Assembly: GCA_029339505.1 (NCBI GenBank)
Contig: JAQISU010000118.1
Span: 6,370,001 to 6,434,000 of the forward strand
Direction of reading: 5' to 3'
Source: Unio delphinus
Lineage: Eukaryota; Mollusca; Bivalvia; Unionida; Unionidae
DNA: 64,000 bases
Below the pieces are notes generated by a model. It searched no databases and had not been told where the DNA came from. It saw nothing but the letters and a program-made list of their open reading frames with translations. The position numbers and the translations under genes are program-made. The stretch's first letter is position 1, and the number at the start of each line of letters is the position of its first letter. This document shows positions 10,703-20,216 of the stretch, piece after piece.

Positions 10703-11675
10703 CACCCTTGCGTCTATTGCACTCAAGACAAGTCAACATCACATTATTTCTGACATGACCGAGATTGTTATTTTTTCTGTCAACGGTGAATTGGCGAGGA
10801 TCCTTATCCGAATACTGCCAACGCATTATACAATTGCAACTTGCGCAGTGATTATTTTGTTGTTGCTTCAAAGTGATTATTAATTCAGCATCAATATCAA
10901 ATTCTCGTTGTTTTTTTTTGTCTTGTTGTTTGTAACCGGAGAGTTTTTTATCAATAATATCATTATCATCGCCAATGATTTCATCATCGCCACCAATGAT
11001 TTCATCATCGCCACTGGCTTCGCCAACGACAATTCTTCGAAGTTGATTTATTTTTCGTACTCTAGACACTGCGAGATAGACTAAATTCGACCATTCTATG
11101 CGATTATCTACCATCCAAACAATTGTATCCGATATAGTCAATCCCTGTGAAGAGTGTATTGTTGCTGCATAACCTAGCGTCCATGGGGATTTATTAGCAC
11201 GCAATGCATCTTCAACGACATTGATATCAACCAGCACAATATCATTTAATACGAGAATCTTCTTTTCACGCCCTGACTCTGTCAGGCCTGGAATATCAAT
11301 TTCGATGTTCTGTTTTCGTGTATCCGATGGCCTATAACAGAGGGGCACTGGAAGTGTTGAAAATTTTTGTTTATGCAATTCAAATAACTTCATCTGAAGT
11401 GTGTCCCTGACTATTTTTCTACTTGCAATGATTAAATCATTTGGTCTCCACGCTTCCCAAAACTCATTCATGGGAGTTTCCGAAATTATTTCACGCGCTA
11501 TTTCACACTGGATTTTATCCGGTTGTAATCTAATTAGTTTCTTAAATTCTTTTAATTCATTATCAAGTGATCTATGATCAGTATCAATTTCTTCATAATA
11601 GTCTACAAAACCCTTTAGCCATTCATGGGGGGATGCACCGACAAATGGTGGTGGTTGGCCGTGATCACCGCACAT
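10695..11675 (-). CDS. SF1 helicase C-terminal half with HNH-like nuclease domain
   Basis: 326 residues. It starts at helicase motif III (GDHGQPPPF) and contains a motif V-like YAATIHSSQGLTI and a motif VI-like YLAVSRVRK, so it is the second half of an SF1 (Pif1/RecD-like) helicase. A short duplicated GDDEIIG linker follows. The last ~55 residues have CASC, FTVDRKNN, NNVMLTC and ECNRRKG, an HNH-type zinc/metal fold. The first helicase half is the C-terminus of the neighbouring 843-residue frame, which overlaps here (11665-11675) in another frame. The two are almost certainly one gene broken by a +1 offset in a five-A run. The listed start is simply the first Met in this frame. Confidence 0.82.
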   Translation of the reverse strand: MCGDHGQPPPFVGASPHEWLKGFVDYYEEIDTDHRSLDNELKEFKKLIRLQPDKIQCEIAREIISETPMNEFWEAWRPNDLIIASRKIVRDTLQMKLFELHKQKFSTLPVPLCYRPSDTRKQNIEIDIPGLTESGREKKILVLNDIVLVDINVVEDALRANKSPWTLGYAATIHSSQGLTISDTIVWMVDNRIEWSNLVYLAVSRVRKINQLRRIVVGEASGDDEIIGGDDEIIGDDNDIIDKKLSGYKQQDKKKQREFDIDAELIITLKQQQNNHCASCNCIMRWQYSDKDPRQFTVDRKNNNLGHVRNNVMLTCLECNRRKGAS

Positions 11676-14196
11676 GACGACTTTTTGTATTCTTCAATAA
11701 AAACCACTCAAGAAATATTTTTAAGACATCTTCGGACACTGTGTCTATTTCATCCCACATGATGAATTCAGGAATAAATTTCTCTCCCATGCGCTCAGGA
11801 GTCCATTTATCTCCCTTCCATCGGAAAAAGCTGTGATAAGTGCAAGCATTTACCCCTCTCTGTATCATTTCTCTTGCAAGTCTATGAGTTGGTGTTAGCA
11901 CAATCATGTTTGGATTGGAAACACGAAATAACTCAATTGCCCGGGTTGTTTTTCCTGACCCGCCACAACCGTTTAAATAAACTGTTTTATACAGGCATAT
12001 TGGATCAGAAATCGGTGATGCACTAGAAAATTCTGAACACTGATTGCTTTCTAAGTAATTATTTTCAATGGTAACATCTGCTGATGGAATATAATCATGA
12101 AGCATTTCTTTCTTAATTCTCCATGACCCCCAATTCTCGTTGCCAGTAGCCTTAAAATCAGCCATTTTGCTATTTATGTAAAATGAGTCAGTAGCAACTC
12201 TAACTGCGGTGGTAGGAAATCTATTGATCATTGAAAATAAATTAATAGAAGCATAACCAAGCATAGAAGCTCTCAAATGTGTGTACTGCGGATTGTATCC
12301 ATCAGTGTAAGTAACAATTGTACCCAATTTGGTTCCATCGGACATAAATGCGTCCTTACGATTGACATATAGGCCCCTATTCGTTAAATCCGTGATTACA
12401 AAATCGTATTCAGCATTCTCTATAATCAATCGTGAAGAATATCTCGTATTATCATCTTTGCCACCTTGGGTAAATTTACCGATTATTCTTCGTCCAAGGT
12501 CTTTTGCTTCATTGTTTCTGATTTCAAATAACTGTTGGGACCAATCCATGATTTGTTGTTCACTGAAATTTGGAAACAGTTTTCGCTCTTCGCTAATTAT
12601 TTTTTCTAGATCAGGTTGTGGTAACCAGACTGATTTCTGTGCTCGATAGGATATAATTGCTTCACTGACAATTAATGATTTTAACATCTTACAATCAAGC
12701 ATATACCGTAATAACACTATTGGCATCCAGTGTTTTTCAGACATGTGTTTACCAATCCAAAGATAACTACACGGATGAAGTCCTTCAGCCATTTCAAATG
12801 ATACTACACAAGCGAATCCGGTTAAATCGAAATGTGGCAGTGGTCCATTAATAGCAACACGGGTCATTTCGTGTGTAGGGTGTCCAAATCGTTTGAAATA
12901 TTTCTCACACTCTCCATACCCAAGAAAACTTCCTGGATAACACGCAATCATATCAACGGAAATAACGGTATCAGCGGTGTATTTTGTATTCCATAATCCT
13001 CCATGGCCGTATTCAAGACAAGACAATTTGACCTCTGATAAGAACTCACTTCGTGTTGGTTTCCACGCGTTTTTCTTCCTAGGAAAATGTGCTACAACTG
13101 ATGGAAGTGTAAAACAGTTTGCTAATAATTGATCGTTGTCTTCCCCCAGAGAACTCTGGGGAGAAAACTCACTAGCTAGTTGTTTCATTTGATTATGCAG
13201 CTCTTCAGTACGGTACAATTCTCCGTTGGGACTTACAAACTGATCAAATCTACATTCTTCGTCTGAAGTACTATGAAATAGCCACACTGACACAGGATCT
13301 TTTTTACTCAAATGGTAAATAGCATCAAATAATTTCTGCTCTGAAAAAAACTCTTCGGTTCCAAACAGAGTTTGGGATAGATATTTTACGGTTCTATCCC
13401 GTGGGAATATTGTTACTGCAGATGACCACGCGTGTTCGTTATGATCAATAATCTGTATTGGGGTTCCATTTTTATTATATTTCGATTCGTATAATACTTC
13501 ACCGGTGATTGGCCTTACCGATATTGGAAATCTCAATGATGTTTCTAATTTGGCTATATCTTGAATTGTTGCCCCATGCTGTTTCACTGTCAGTTCCCAT
13601 TCGGTTATTTTTTTTCGTCTTAGATCAGTTAGTTTATTCCCCCGGGACGCATTTGTGAAGTGTTCCATTATTCGTGCTGCTACACAATTGAGCCCTGTCG
13701 AATATTTCATGGGTGCTAGTTTTGCAATATCAGGTTTGTCATTGAGCGGATATATCCCGTAAACAACTGCTGTGACAGGATAAGATCTTTCGTAGTAGGG
13801 TTTGTCAATTCCAGTCAAAATTCCTGGTTTTGAATCCTGAGTCACAATGACAGTTTTTTTGTCCTTAAGAATAGGCTCGTATTTGTCCCTAATGATCCAT
13901 TTTCCATTATCACGGATAAGGAATTTTATTCGAAAAAAATTTCTTTCTTCCCCAAGACGTGAGATTATCACTGCTGCTTTTTCATCATTCATGGTAGCGT
14001 CAACAACACCATCAATTCGAAATGTTGACCAGCAATGAGCTGCCCCATCACGCTTGAATTCATTAAAACAGTCTCTGATTTTACTAATCAAGGTTCTATC
14101 AAGAATTTTATTCTTTGGTGTATCAGAAACTCTATCAAGATTGAATTGAACACTTTTCCAAGGCTTAATTTTCGATAATCTCTCGAACTCCTCCAT
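11665..14196 (-). CDS. Replication protein: polymerase B-like palm plus SF1 helicase N-half
   Basis: 843 residues. From about residue 410 it shows VDMIACYPGS (like PolB motif A, DxxxxYPS), AKDLGRRIIGKF near 564 (possible motif B) and VATDS near 667-671 (like motif C, DTDS). From 743 it has a Walker A GCGGSGKT, VLTPTHRLA (motif Ia-like) and MWDEID (motif II). The helicase continues in the adjacent frame. The likely role is replication of the element. The polymerase assignment rests on three short motifs and is tentative. The N-terminal 400 residues (possible exonuclease or primase) are not recognised. A canonical Polinton PolB gene is absent elsewhere in the element, which makes this the replacement candidate. 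Confidence 0.65.
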   Translation of the reverse strand: MEEFERLSKIKPWKSVQFNLDRVSDTPKNKILDRTLISKIRDCFNEFKRDGAAHCWSTFRIDGVVDATMNDEKAAVIISRLGEERNFFRIKFLIRDNGKWIIRDKYEPILKDKKTVIVTQDSKPGILTGIDKPYYERSYPVTAVVYGIYPLNDKPDIAKLAPMKYSTGLNCVAARIMEHFTNASRGNKLTDLRRKKITEWELTVKQHGATIQDIAKLETSLRFPISVRPITGEVLYESKYNKNGTPIQIIDHNEHAWSSAVTIFPRDRTVKYLSQTLFGTEEFFSEQKLFDAIYHLSKKDPVSVWLFHSTSDEECRFDQFVSPNGELYRTEELHNQMKQLASEFSPQSSLGEDNDQLLANCFTLPSVVAHFPRKKNAWKPTRSEFLSEVKLSCLEYGHGGLWNTKYTADTVISVDMIACYPGSFLGYGECEKYFKRFGHPTHEMTRVAINGPLPHFDLTGFACVVSFEMAEGLHPCSYLWIGKHMSEKHWMPIVLLRYMLDCKMLKSLIVSEAIISYRAQKSVWLPQPDLEKIISEERKLFPNFSEQQIMDWSQQLFEIRNNEAKDLGRRIIGKFTQGGKDDNTRYSSRLIIENAEYDFVITDLTNRGLYVNRKDAFMSDGTKLGTIVTYTDGYNPQYTHLRASMLGYASINLFSMINRFPTTAVRVATDSFYINSKMADFKATGNENWGSWRIKKEMLHDYIPSADVTIENNYLESNQCSEFSSASPISDPICLYKTVYLNGCGGSGKTTRAIELFRVSNPNMIVLTPTHRLAREMIQRGVNACTYHSFFRWKGDKWTPERMGEKFIPEFIMWDEIDTVSEDVLKIFLEWFLLKNTKSRHVR

Positions 14197-14220
14197 ACTA
14201 TAATTAAAACAAGTATTTAA
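14197..14220. promoter_or_regulatory. Compact divergent promoter region
   Basis: 24 bp lie between the starts of the replication gene (-) and the Cys-rich gene (+), with TATAAT-like and TATTTAA-like boxes. It mirrors the 17-bp divergent spacer at 9199. Function is inferred from position. Confidence 0.35.
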
Positions 14221-14562
14221 ATGAAAGATTTAAGTATAATGAATCATTGCAAATGGCTTATGATTGGATCAGTGACACCGTGTAACAAATCATGCAGAAA
14301 TGAATTCTGTTGGTATCATATGCAAAGCTTTCGTCGTGGAAGCCTTGGTCCGTTACCCTGTATTCGATGTGGGGTTGGGGTTAGGGGAAGGTCGCAATTA
14401 TGTCTTAGGTGTGGCGGCAAACGATACAGGGAACTAAAACGCTATTATGATAAAAGAATAAAAAATACTGTCATTGACCCCAACGATGACAAAATCATAA
14501 AGACTCCTCAAGATTATATACAGAGACTTATAATTAAACCAAACAATGAATTAGAAAAATAG
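14221..14562 (+). CDS. Small Cys-rich putative zinc-binding protein
   Basis: 113 residues with two clusters: CNKSCRNEFCWYH near the N-terminus and CIRCG...CLRCGGKRY in the middle, followed by a basic tail. This suggests two zinc-binding sites. I do not recognise the family. It is divergent from the replication gene and could be an early or regulatory protein (inference). After its stop the same frame stays open for about 50 more codons (to about 14720), so the stop could be a late change, but the extension is not convincing. Confidence 0.55.
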   Translation: MKDLSIMNHCKWLMIGSVTPCNKSCRNEFCWYHMQSFRRGSLGPLPCIRCGVGVRGRSQLCLRCGGKRYRELKRYYDKRIKNTVIDPNDDKIIKTPQDYIQRLIIKPNNELEK

Positions 14563-15169
14563 TGTTATTATACAAATGAACCAAGAATTCAGACCTCACC
14601 CGTGCTTGTTAATTATGAAGCATCCCGTGATGGTATTATCAAAAAATTCGATTTTCGTATGTCTATAGCACCAAGGGAGACAACTCTTAAATATAACCAA
14701 TGGATATAACCAAGGGAGTTATCATTGTGATTTAGCGGCTGGGTATTGTTTTATAAGAAAAGAAATATTTTTTTCTTTTTTTAGTGTTTAAGCCAAATAT
14801 TCTGTCTCATTTAAATACCGTGAAACACCATTAATAAGTAATTTAAGAAAATAAAATAGCATACCTTGCGGATTGTTGTATTAAGTTACTTTGTGTATAC
14901 TTTCTCCCTTAGATTGTGTTAACTTGTTTTATGGGTTATTGCTATTCAGCGGCTGGGCATTGTTTTGTAAGAAAAGAAATGTTTTCAAACAATTATATTC
15001 TTTGTTTAGTGTTTAAGTCAATTATGCTGTCTCATTTAAATACTGTGAAACACCATTAATAAGTAATTCAAGAAAATAAAATAGCATACCTTGCGGATTG
15101 CTGTATTAAGTCCCTTTATATACTATATGAATATTTACAACATATATATGTTAAAAAACGTTATTCTTT
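14563..15169. repeat. Gene-free segment with a diverged ~150-bp direct duplication
   Basis: Two copies (about 14734-14886 and 14948-15111) share AGCGGCTGGG, TAAGAAAAGAAAT, CTCATTTAAATAC and AATAGCATACCTTGCGGATTG. Nearby are CAAGGGAGACAACTC-like motifs of a kind common in mollusc non-coding DNA. This part of the Polinton may therefore be a later insertion rather than original content. Confidence 0.55.
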
Positions 15170-15330
15170 ATGGACGTGAACAGTGGTCTAACGGTATCGT
15201 GTTTGGCTTGTAAACCCAGACAATTATTCTTCACATGTTCGCGCCCCATAGCAGACAAATTGTCTGATGGTGAAACGGTGGATGTTTTTTTTTTCTATTT
15301 AATTGAGGGGAGGGAGGGCAACCCCTCTGT
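15170..15330 (+). mobile_element. Possible tRNA-derived SINE remnant inside the Polinton
   Basis: The sequence has an A-box-like GTGGTCTAACGG, a region resembling an anticodon arm (GGCTTGTAAACCC) and a B-box-like TGTTCGCGCC in tRNA-like spacing. The anticodon stem does not pair well, so I reject a working tRNA gene. Confidence 0.3.
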
Positions 15331-15342
15331 GTGCATTCACAT

Positions 15343-15445
15343 AACATGCAAACCCATGAAATCAAATTTATGGTAGCGGTGGGTTGTCGGTTTTTGACAA
15401 CTTACGCAACCATGAATTTGATTTCATGGGTTGCATGTTGAATGT
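15343..15445. repeat. Large hairpin (about 32-36-bp stem) in the gene-free segment
   Basis: The left arm near 15343-15374 (core CCCATGAAATCAAATT) pairs with the right arm 15409-15445 (core AATTTGATTTCATGGG) with a few mismatches. A smaller stem GTTGTC/GACAAC (15383-15401) lies in the loop. It may be a small palindromic insertion or a structural site of the element. Confidence 0.7.
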
Positions 15446-15824
15446 AAACACATAAATGCCCTAAAATAAATAACATCAATGGATGTAATTAGCTCTCCAT
15501 CACATTTGGGTAGCCCCGTATGGTGTTCAAAATGAATTACCGGCCAAAAAAAGGTTCGTGGATGCACATTGGGTAACCCCAGAATGAATTATCGGCTAAA
15601 AGAAACGGTCATAGGGTCATATCTCAAAGAGCAAAAACAAAAAAAAACATTCTGATATAAAACAGAAACAGAAAAATGCTCTAACAAAGGAACCCTATGA
15701 AAGACACAAAGGCCTAATAAGGGACCCAATGAATGCAAATAGAAGAACCACAGCGGCCTATATCAAGGGGGTCAAATGACTGATAACCGCTCATCATGGT
15801 TGATATTTATTTTTGTCTGCATTT

Positions 15825-16190
15825 ATATTTATATATACAGAATTAATTTTTAAAAAAGATATTTATATATACAGAATTAATTTTAAAAAATATATTTATA
15901 TATAAAGAATTAATTTTAAAAAATATATTTATATATACAGAATTAATTTTAAAAAATATATTTATATATACAGAATTAATTTTAAAAAAAGATATTTATA
16001 TATACAGACTGAATTTTAAAAAAGATATTTATATATACAGACTGAATTTTAAAAAAGATATTTATATATATAGACTGAATTTTAAAAAAGATATTTATAT
16101 ATACAGACTGAATTTTAAAAAAGATATTTATATATACAGACTGAATTTTAAAAAAGATATTTATATATACAGACTGAATTTTAAAAATAT
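15825..16190. repeat. 33-bp AT-rich tandem array, about 11 copies
   Basis: Units of GATATTTATATATACAG followed by ACTGAATTTTAAAAAA or an AATTAATTTT variant. The array sits between the replication side and the virion block. It is almost pure A/T with built-in TATA motifs. A role as origin or control region is inference only. Confidence 0.9.
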
Positions 16191-16307
16191 TAACGGCTCA
16201 TTTATTTTTGAAAAATGAATTAGAAATATGTATTATCATATATGAATTCTGAAATTATGAATAGCATCATAGTTGAAATTGCAAAATTGAAAAATCAGAA
16301 TATTTAA

Positions 16308-16598
16308 TTGTCAGATGGGTTAAATCCTGATCAAATCAAGTCGGATTTTCAGGATATAGAATACGGAGTTAGCACTAACAAGTATATGTTACCAAAGAAA
16401 TATGCATTCATCAAAAAAATTCAAAATTCTATTCGAGACTCTCTTGCATTTTCCAGTGAAGTAGATGTGTTTGTTCCGTTATATACTATCGTGGAAGGAA
16501 TACGAAAAGAATTGGGTAACGAATATGAATTGAAAAAGGAAGTTAATTCTAAAATTAGAAACTTACGAGCGTTAATTCAAGAAAATGAACTATTTTGA
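16308..16598 (+). CDS. Unrecognised small charged protein
   Basis: An open frame of 96 codons, rich in Lys, Glu and Ile and predicted helical. It has no ATG at its 5' end: a stop lies just upstream and the first in-frame Met is near codon 27 (YMLPKKYAF). It therefore either starts there or is joined by splicing or a frame shift to something upstream. I do not recognise it. Its position before the virion block suggests an accessory gene. Confidence 0.35.
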   Translation: MSDGLNPDQIKSDFQDIEYGVSTNKYMLPKKYAFIKKIQNSIRDSLAFSSEVDVFVPLYTIVEGIRKELGNEYELKKEVNSKIRNLRALIQENELF

Positions 16599-17088
16599 TT
16601 GACAGACCCTCAAAAGATTTTGTCAGACAGTAAAATCTCCTTGAGATTTTCATTTTTTTGTCATTTTTTGATTGAATCAGTGAAAATATTTCACACTGCG
16701 AAAATAAAATAGAATCCTAACAGCTTTGAAAGTTCTTTTAAGAACTTTTCCCTATGGAAATCGACTACTTGACCCTACGAGGTTTTTTGATGAAAATCGA
16801 TGAAAAATGACGAAAACAGGCAAAAATTGATGAAAAATGGCTAAAAATCATCAAAAATGAGTTTTAACAGCTTTTCCTTATGGAAAATCCCATGTAAAAT
16901 CGACTACTTGACTGTAAAATCTCAAAGAGATTTTCAACTGAAAACCACCAAAATGGCACCAAAACAGGCAAAATCAATGGATAAAAAATAAAAATATTTC
17001 ACAGCAATAAAAAATTGGACCGTTAAGGATGGAATCATCGATGGGAAAAATTGTTTTACAATTGAAAAATGGTTTCTGATTTCAAATA
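16599..17088. other. Spacer with three perfect short hairpins
   Basis: No coding signal. It holds hairpins AAAATCTC-CTT-GAGATTTT (16632-16650), AAAGTTCT-TTTA-AGAACTTT (16729-16748) and AAAATCTC-AAA-GAGATTTT (16916-16934), plus A-rich GATGAAAAATG-like repetitions around 16790-16860. Confidence 0.6.
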
Positions 17089-18123
17089 ATGGTCAATGAA
17101 GCGTTAACAACCCGATTGGCTCGTGAACGACTGGATGCAATTAAGAAATTTATACCAATTCGTGACTCTGTCAGGAATAAACTGCAACAACGACAGAGTT
17201 TACAAACTGATTTTGCTCTGGGGTCTGAAGAATTGTTTAAACCAATAACCACAGCAACGAAGGGGCTAGAGCGTGCTTTACTGGGAGATGGTCCCGAGAC
17301 GGGAAAATCTGTTATTGGTGAACTTGAAAAACTAGCAGCGAAAACTGAACAAACTGAAAAAACTGATCCGAAAAAACGACTGTTTCTCTGTTGAATAAAT
17401 TTACTGATCATGCTAAAATATTAATAAAAAAACCTATTTTATTGAAATCAAAGGATTATCAAGCCTTTTGTAATTTTGCTGCTCAAAGCTATAATTCAAA
17501 AAAAGATTTTTTAAAGGACGAGTATAAAAATGATAGAATATCAAGTAATGATTGGTTCGATTATTTGTATAAACTAAATAAAGGGATTGGTCGTTTGAAT
17601 AAGGATGAGATAGGATACAAGGAATTTAAAAAGGGAATTAGTAATTATAAAAGAGAACAAATAGAAGAACGACAACGAGAAATAGAAGAACGGCAAGAAC
17701 TAAAACGTCAAACACCAACATGTAGACAAACAAGAAGACAAAAAAAACAACAACTACCACCTGATGATGATGATGATTTAGAAGAACGACGTCAAACACC
17801 AACACGGAGACAAAAAAAAACAAGAAGACCCTAATGATGATTATTTACAAGAAACGGGTTTAGAAAAACTAGATGAAGCAGCTGGTTATAGCGGAAGTGG
17901 ACTGCAAAATCCAAGGATTGGAAACACTTGTCCTGATAGTGTTATCAATGATATATCACGATTAGATGTTCTTGTAGGAGGATTCCGAGCTGGAAATAAC
18001 TCTCCAGAAATAATTAATGAAGCAGCTGATATCTGTAGACGGTTATTTGCCGGCGGTATCATGGATATCAAAACATATCGAGATTTCATTGACGAGTTAG
18101 CAAATGGGTATCATAGTAATTAA
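17089..18123 (+). CDS. Virion-block protein of unknown function, split over three frames
   Basis: Three consecutive open segments (17089-17394, about 17370-17834, about 17821-18123) are offset at an A6 run near 17370 and an A9 run at 17812-17820. Together they make about 340 codons. The N-terminal part is helical and contains LLGD|G near residue 64-68, which fits the adenain-type cleavage pattern. The middle is very basic and Gln/Arg-rich (EERQ repeats, an Asp5 run). The C-terminal part begins near YSGSGLQNPR and ends ELANGYHSN. I do not recognise the family. Position before the pVI/pX-like protein and capsid suggests a virion or core component. The breaks may be indels in homopolymers. Confidence 0.55.
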
Positions 18124-18133
18124 ATAACAATTG

Positions 18134-18149
18134 AAAACACTATTGTTTT
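18134..18149. other. Intergenic hairpin
   Basis: AAAACA-CTAT-TGTTTT, preceded by AATTG, in the 33-bp spacer before the gene at 18157. Confidence 0.5.
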
Positions 18150-18156
18150 TATAATA

Positions 18157-18588
18157 ATGATCATCCATTACAATCATGATAAACCAACCCTCGTCTATGT
18201 AGTTAATTCACGGTTTCCAGTTTATAAAGCATACTATGGAGATGGCCTCGGCAATACCATTTTAGGATTCTTTTCAAGAATGGCCCCAAAAGTGATGCCG
18301 TTAGCTAAACAATTATCAATGAAAGCCATTGATGTTATTCGTGATAAGGGTATTAGTACTGTTGGAGATCTTGCCGGGAAAGCGTTTTCAACTGCGAAGG
18401 ATAAAATAACATCATTAGTGAGGCGAAAAAAGAAACCGTTACCGTCTACAGAAGAAATGCCTGCAAGTGTTAGTAAAATAATAAATAACGCAGTAGATGA
18501 AAAATTAGCGTCGATGGTAAATCAAGGAGACCAAAGCAATATTGCAAATATGATAGCGGGAAGTGGCTTTAGAAAACTACGTCGATGA
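18157..18588 (+). CDS. Putative minor virion protein (pVI/pX-like)
   Basis: 143 residues. After YYGDGLGNTILGFF it has an amphipathic helix and a basic RRKKK patch, and it ends in MIAGSGFRKLRR. Small amphipathic/basic proteins of this design sit just before the capsid gene in Polintons and resemble adenovirus pVI or pX in character. IAGS|G (133-137) fits the adenain consensus (M/I/L)xGx|G, so the basic C-terminal peptide may be released by the protease encoded downstream (inference). Confidence 0.6.
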   Translation: MIIHYNHDKPTLVYVVNSRFPVYKAYYGDGLGNTILGFFSRMAPKVMPLAKQLSMKAIDVIRDKGISTVGDLAGKAFSTAKDKITSLVRRKKKPLPSTEEMPASVSKIINNAVDEKLASMVNQGDQSNIANMIAGSGFRKLRR

Positions 18589-18650
18589 AATCCTACGGAT
18601 TTTCACACTAGCGTTTTTCACGATGAAAATGGAAAATCGTTTACGATTTT
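18588..18650. other. Two intergenic hairpins before the capsid gene
   Basis: AAATCC-TAC-GGATTT (18588-18602, overlapping the stop codon of the previous gene) and AAAATCG-TTTA-CGATTTT (18633-18650) lie in the 91-bp spacer before the capsid ATG at 18680. Termination or regulation is a guess. Confidence 0.55.
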
Positions 18651-18679
18651 ACTATTTAGACTCTGATAAATAGAATAAA

Positions 18680-20152
18680 ATGTTCAAAAGGTCACCTGAT
18701 CCAGCATTTGATATGGATGCCCCAGTTGGCAAGAATGATTCTGTACGCGATTTTCAATTTTATTCTTATCACGCAGTACAACCAGATCTCCGATCGCGAA
18801 TTGAACTTCAAGTTCATGATACCAGTAAATACTTTTTGCCTTGTGAAGCGTTTATTGAAGTAGAAGGAGAACTTGTAACAAATGATGCTGCACATAATGA
18901 TCCACCATATGACATTAACTCAAATGTCCGAGTTGGTTTTGTTAATAACGGCATCATGGCGTTATTTGAAAGCGCTAGATATCTCATTGATGGAAAAGAA
19001 ATTGAATCCATTGACCGTGAAGTTGATATGGCCACAACAATCATAGGGTTAGCCAGATATTCTGATGATTATACAAGATCAGCGGGTCCATCTATGATGT
19101 TTGCAAAGGATACCTCTGATAACGCTGATCACCTTCAATTCATTAAAGTGTTAACACCGCAAGTCACTTCAGTTGCTAATCAAGGGGAAGCAGCTAACCC
19201 AGAACGTCGAACTAGACCCGGAGCTGAGTTTGATATTCTCGGAGGCGTTAATGGTAATCTCAATTTAGGATTTGCAACACGCCTAGCAATGTTGCATGGG
19301 CAGCGTCGACGATTTTCATGTGCAATTCCACTGCATCACATATTTGGATTCTGTAGAAACGTCCGAAAAGTTATTTATGGAGCCAAACACACAATAGCAC
19401 TCGTGAGAAAGGGTACTGATGATGATGCAATCTGGCGTAATGCTGGGGTTGCTCCCGGTAAAGTCATTTTAAGAAAACTATCATTATGGATGCCAGTGTT
19501 AACTCCATCAATCACCGAAGAACAACGACTACTATCATTTATGGACCAAGGAGGAAAATCATTGTTAAGTTGGTTATCAGTGACAACGGATATTAAACTG
19601 GGTAATGTTGATGGTACATTCACATGGCACCTGGCATCAAAACAAGGGGTTTCAGCTCCACGTCATATATTTATTGCGTTACAGAATGCTGCGCGAGTTG
19701 GTAATCAAGAACGAAGTCATATGATATTTGATCAGTTAGGTGTTAATGAAGTCTCGCTGAGAATAAACGGACAGCAGGAACCATCCGAGGATATACAACT
19801 TGATTACGGTCAGAATCATATTGCACGTGTCTATCATAACCTGTTGTCATTTATGGCACGTGATCAAAATGTGGATACCGGTTTGCAAATATCACAATAT
19901 GATTTTAAAAGTCGGTATCCGATTTATTACTTTTCATTGGAACATCTTGATTTGATGAGACAATCTGTCGTTGATATACACTTTAGAGCCCGTGTAACCC
20001 GTCCGATTGGTCCAGCAGCAGTTGCTGGGGTACATCCTATCCTTATCCCGAATTATAGAGCGGTTGCTGTCATTCTCAGTGATAAATCAATGTTACTTGA
20101 AAGTGTTGGTGGAAGAATGAGAGTGGTAGATGCCCCAGTAGAAAACATGTAA
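18680..20152 (+). CDS. Double-jelly-roll major capsid protein
   Basis: 490 residues, intact. The N-terminal VRDFQFYSYHAVQPD..., the segment LFESARYLIDGKEIESID followed by TTIIGLARYSDDY, and the hydrophobic-aromatic strands throughout match Polinton/adintovirus hexon-like capsid proteins, which have a double jelly-roll fold and form trimeric capsomers. Length is typical. It lies in the usual place between the small core-type protein and the second core protein/protease. Family assignment is by sequence character and context; a structure-based search would confirm it. Confidence 0.85.
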   Translation: MFKRSPDPAFDMDAPVGKNDSVRDFQFYSYHAVQPDLRSRIELQVHDTSKYFLPCEAFIEVEGELVTNDAAHNDPPYDINSNVRVGFVNNGIMALFESARYLIDGKEIESIDREVDMATTIIGLARYSDDYTRSAGPSMMFAKDTSDNADHLQFIKVLTPQVTSVANQGEAANPERRTRPGAEFDILGGVNGNLNLGFATRLAMLHGQRRRFSCAIPLHHIFGFCRNVRKVIYGAKHTIALVRKGTDDDAIWRNAGVAPGKVILRKLSLWMPVLTPSITEEQRLLSFMDQGGKSLLSWLSVTTDIKLGNVDGTFTWHLASKQGVSAPRHIFIALQNAARVGNQERSHMIFDQLGVNEVSLRINGQQEPSEDIQLDYGQNHIARVYHNLLSFMARDQNVDTGLQISQYDFKSRYPIYYFSLEHLDLMRQSVVDIHFRARVTRPIGPAAVAGVHPILIPNYRAVAVILSDKSMLLESVGGRMRVVDAPVENM

Positions 20153-20179
20153 TTGAAAATCCGAAGGATATTTCCATTG

Positions 20180-20194
20180 AATCGTTTTACGATT
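20180..20194. other. Intergenic hairpin after the capsid gene
   Basis: AATCG-TTTTA-CGATT, preceded by an imperfect AAATCC/GGAT stem and TAATTGAAAA at the stop codon. It is similar in form to the other virion-block hairpins. Confidence 0.5.
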
Positions 20195-20216
20195 TAGAAT
20201 CAATCTATTATGTATA

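Noticed and set aside
15180..15253. tRNA gene (threonine-like anticodon loop)
   Set aside because: Boxes are present but the anticodon stem does not pair; more likely a SINE remnant.
17638..17823. Minus-strand hydrophobic frame rich in Val and Phe
   Set aside because: Antisense of the Gln/Arg-rich segment of the virion-block protein.
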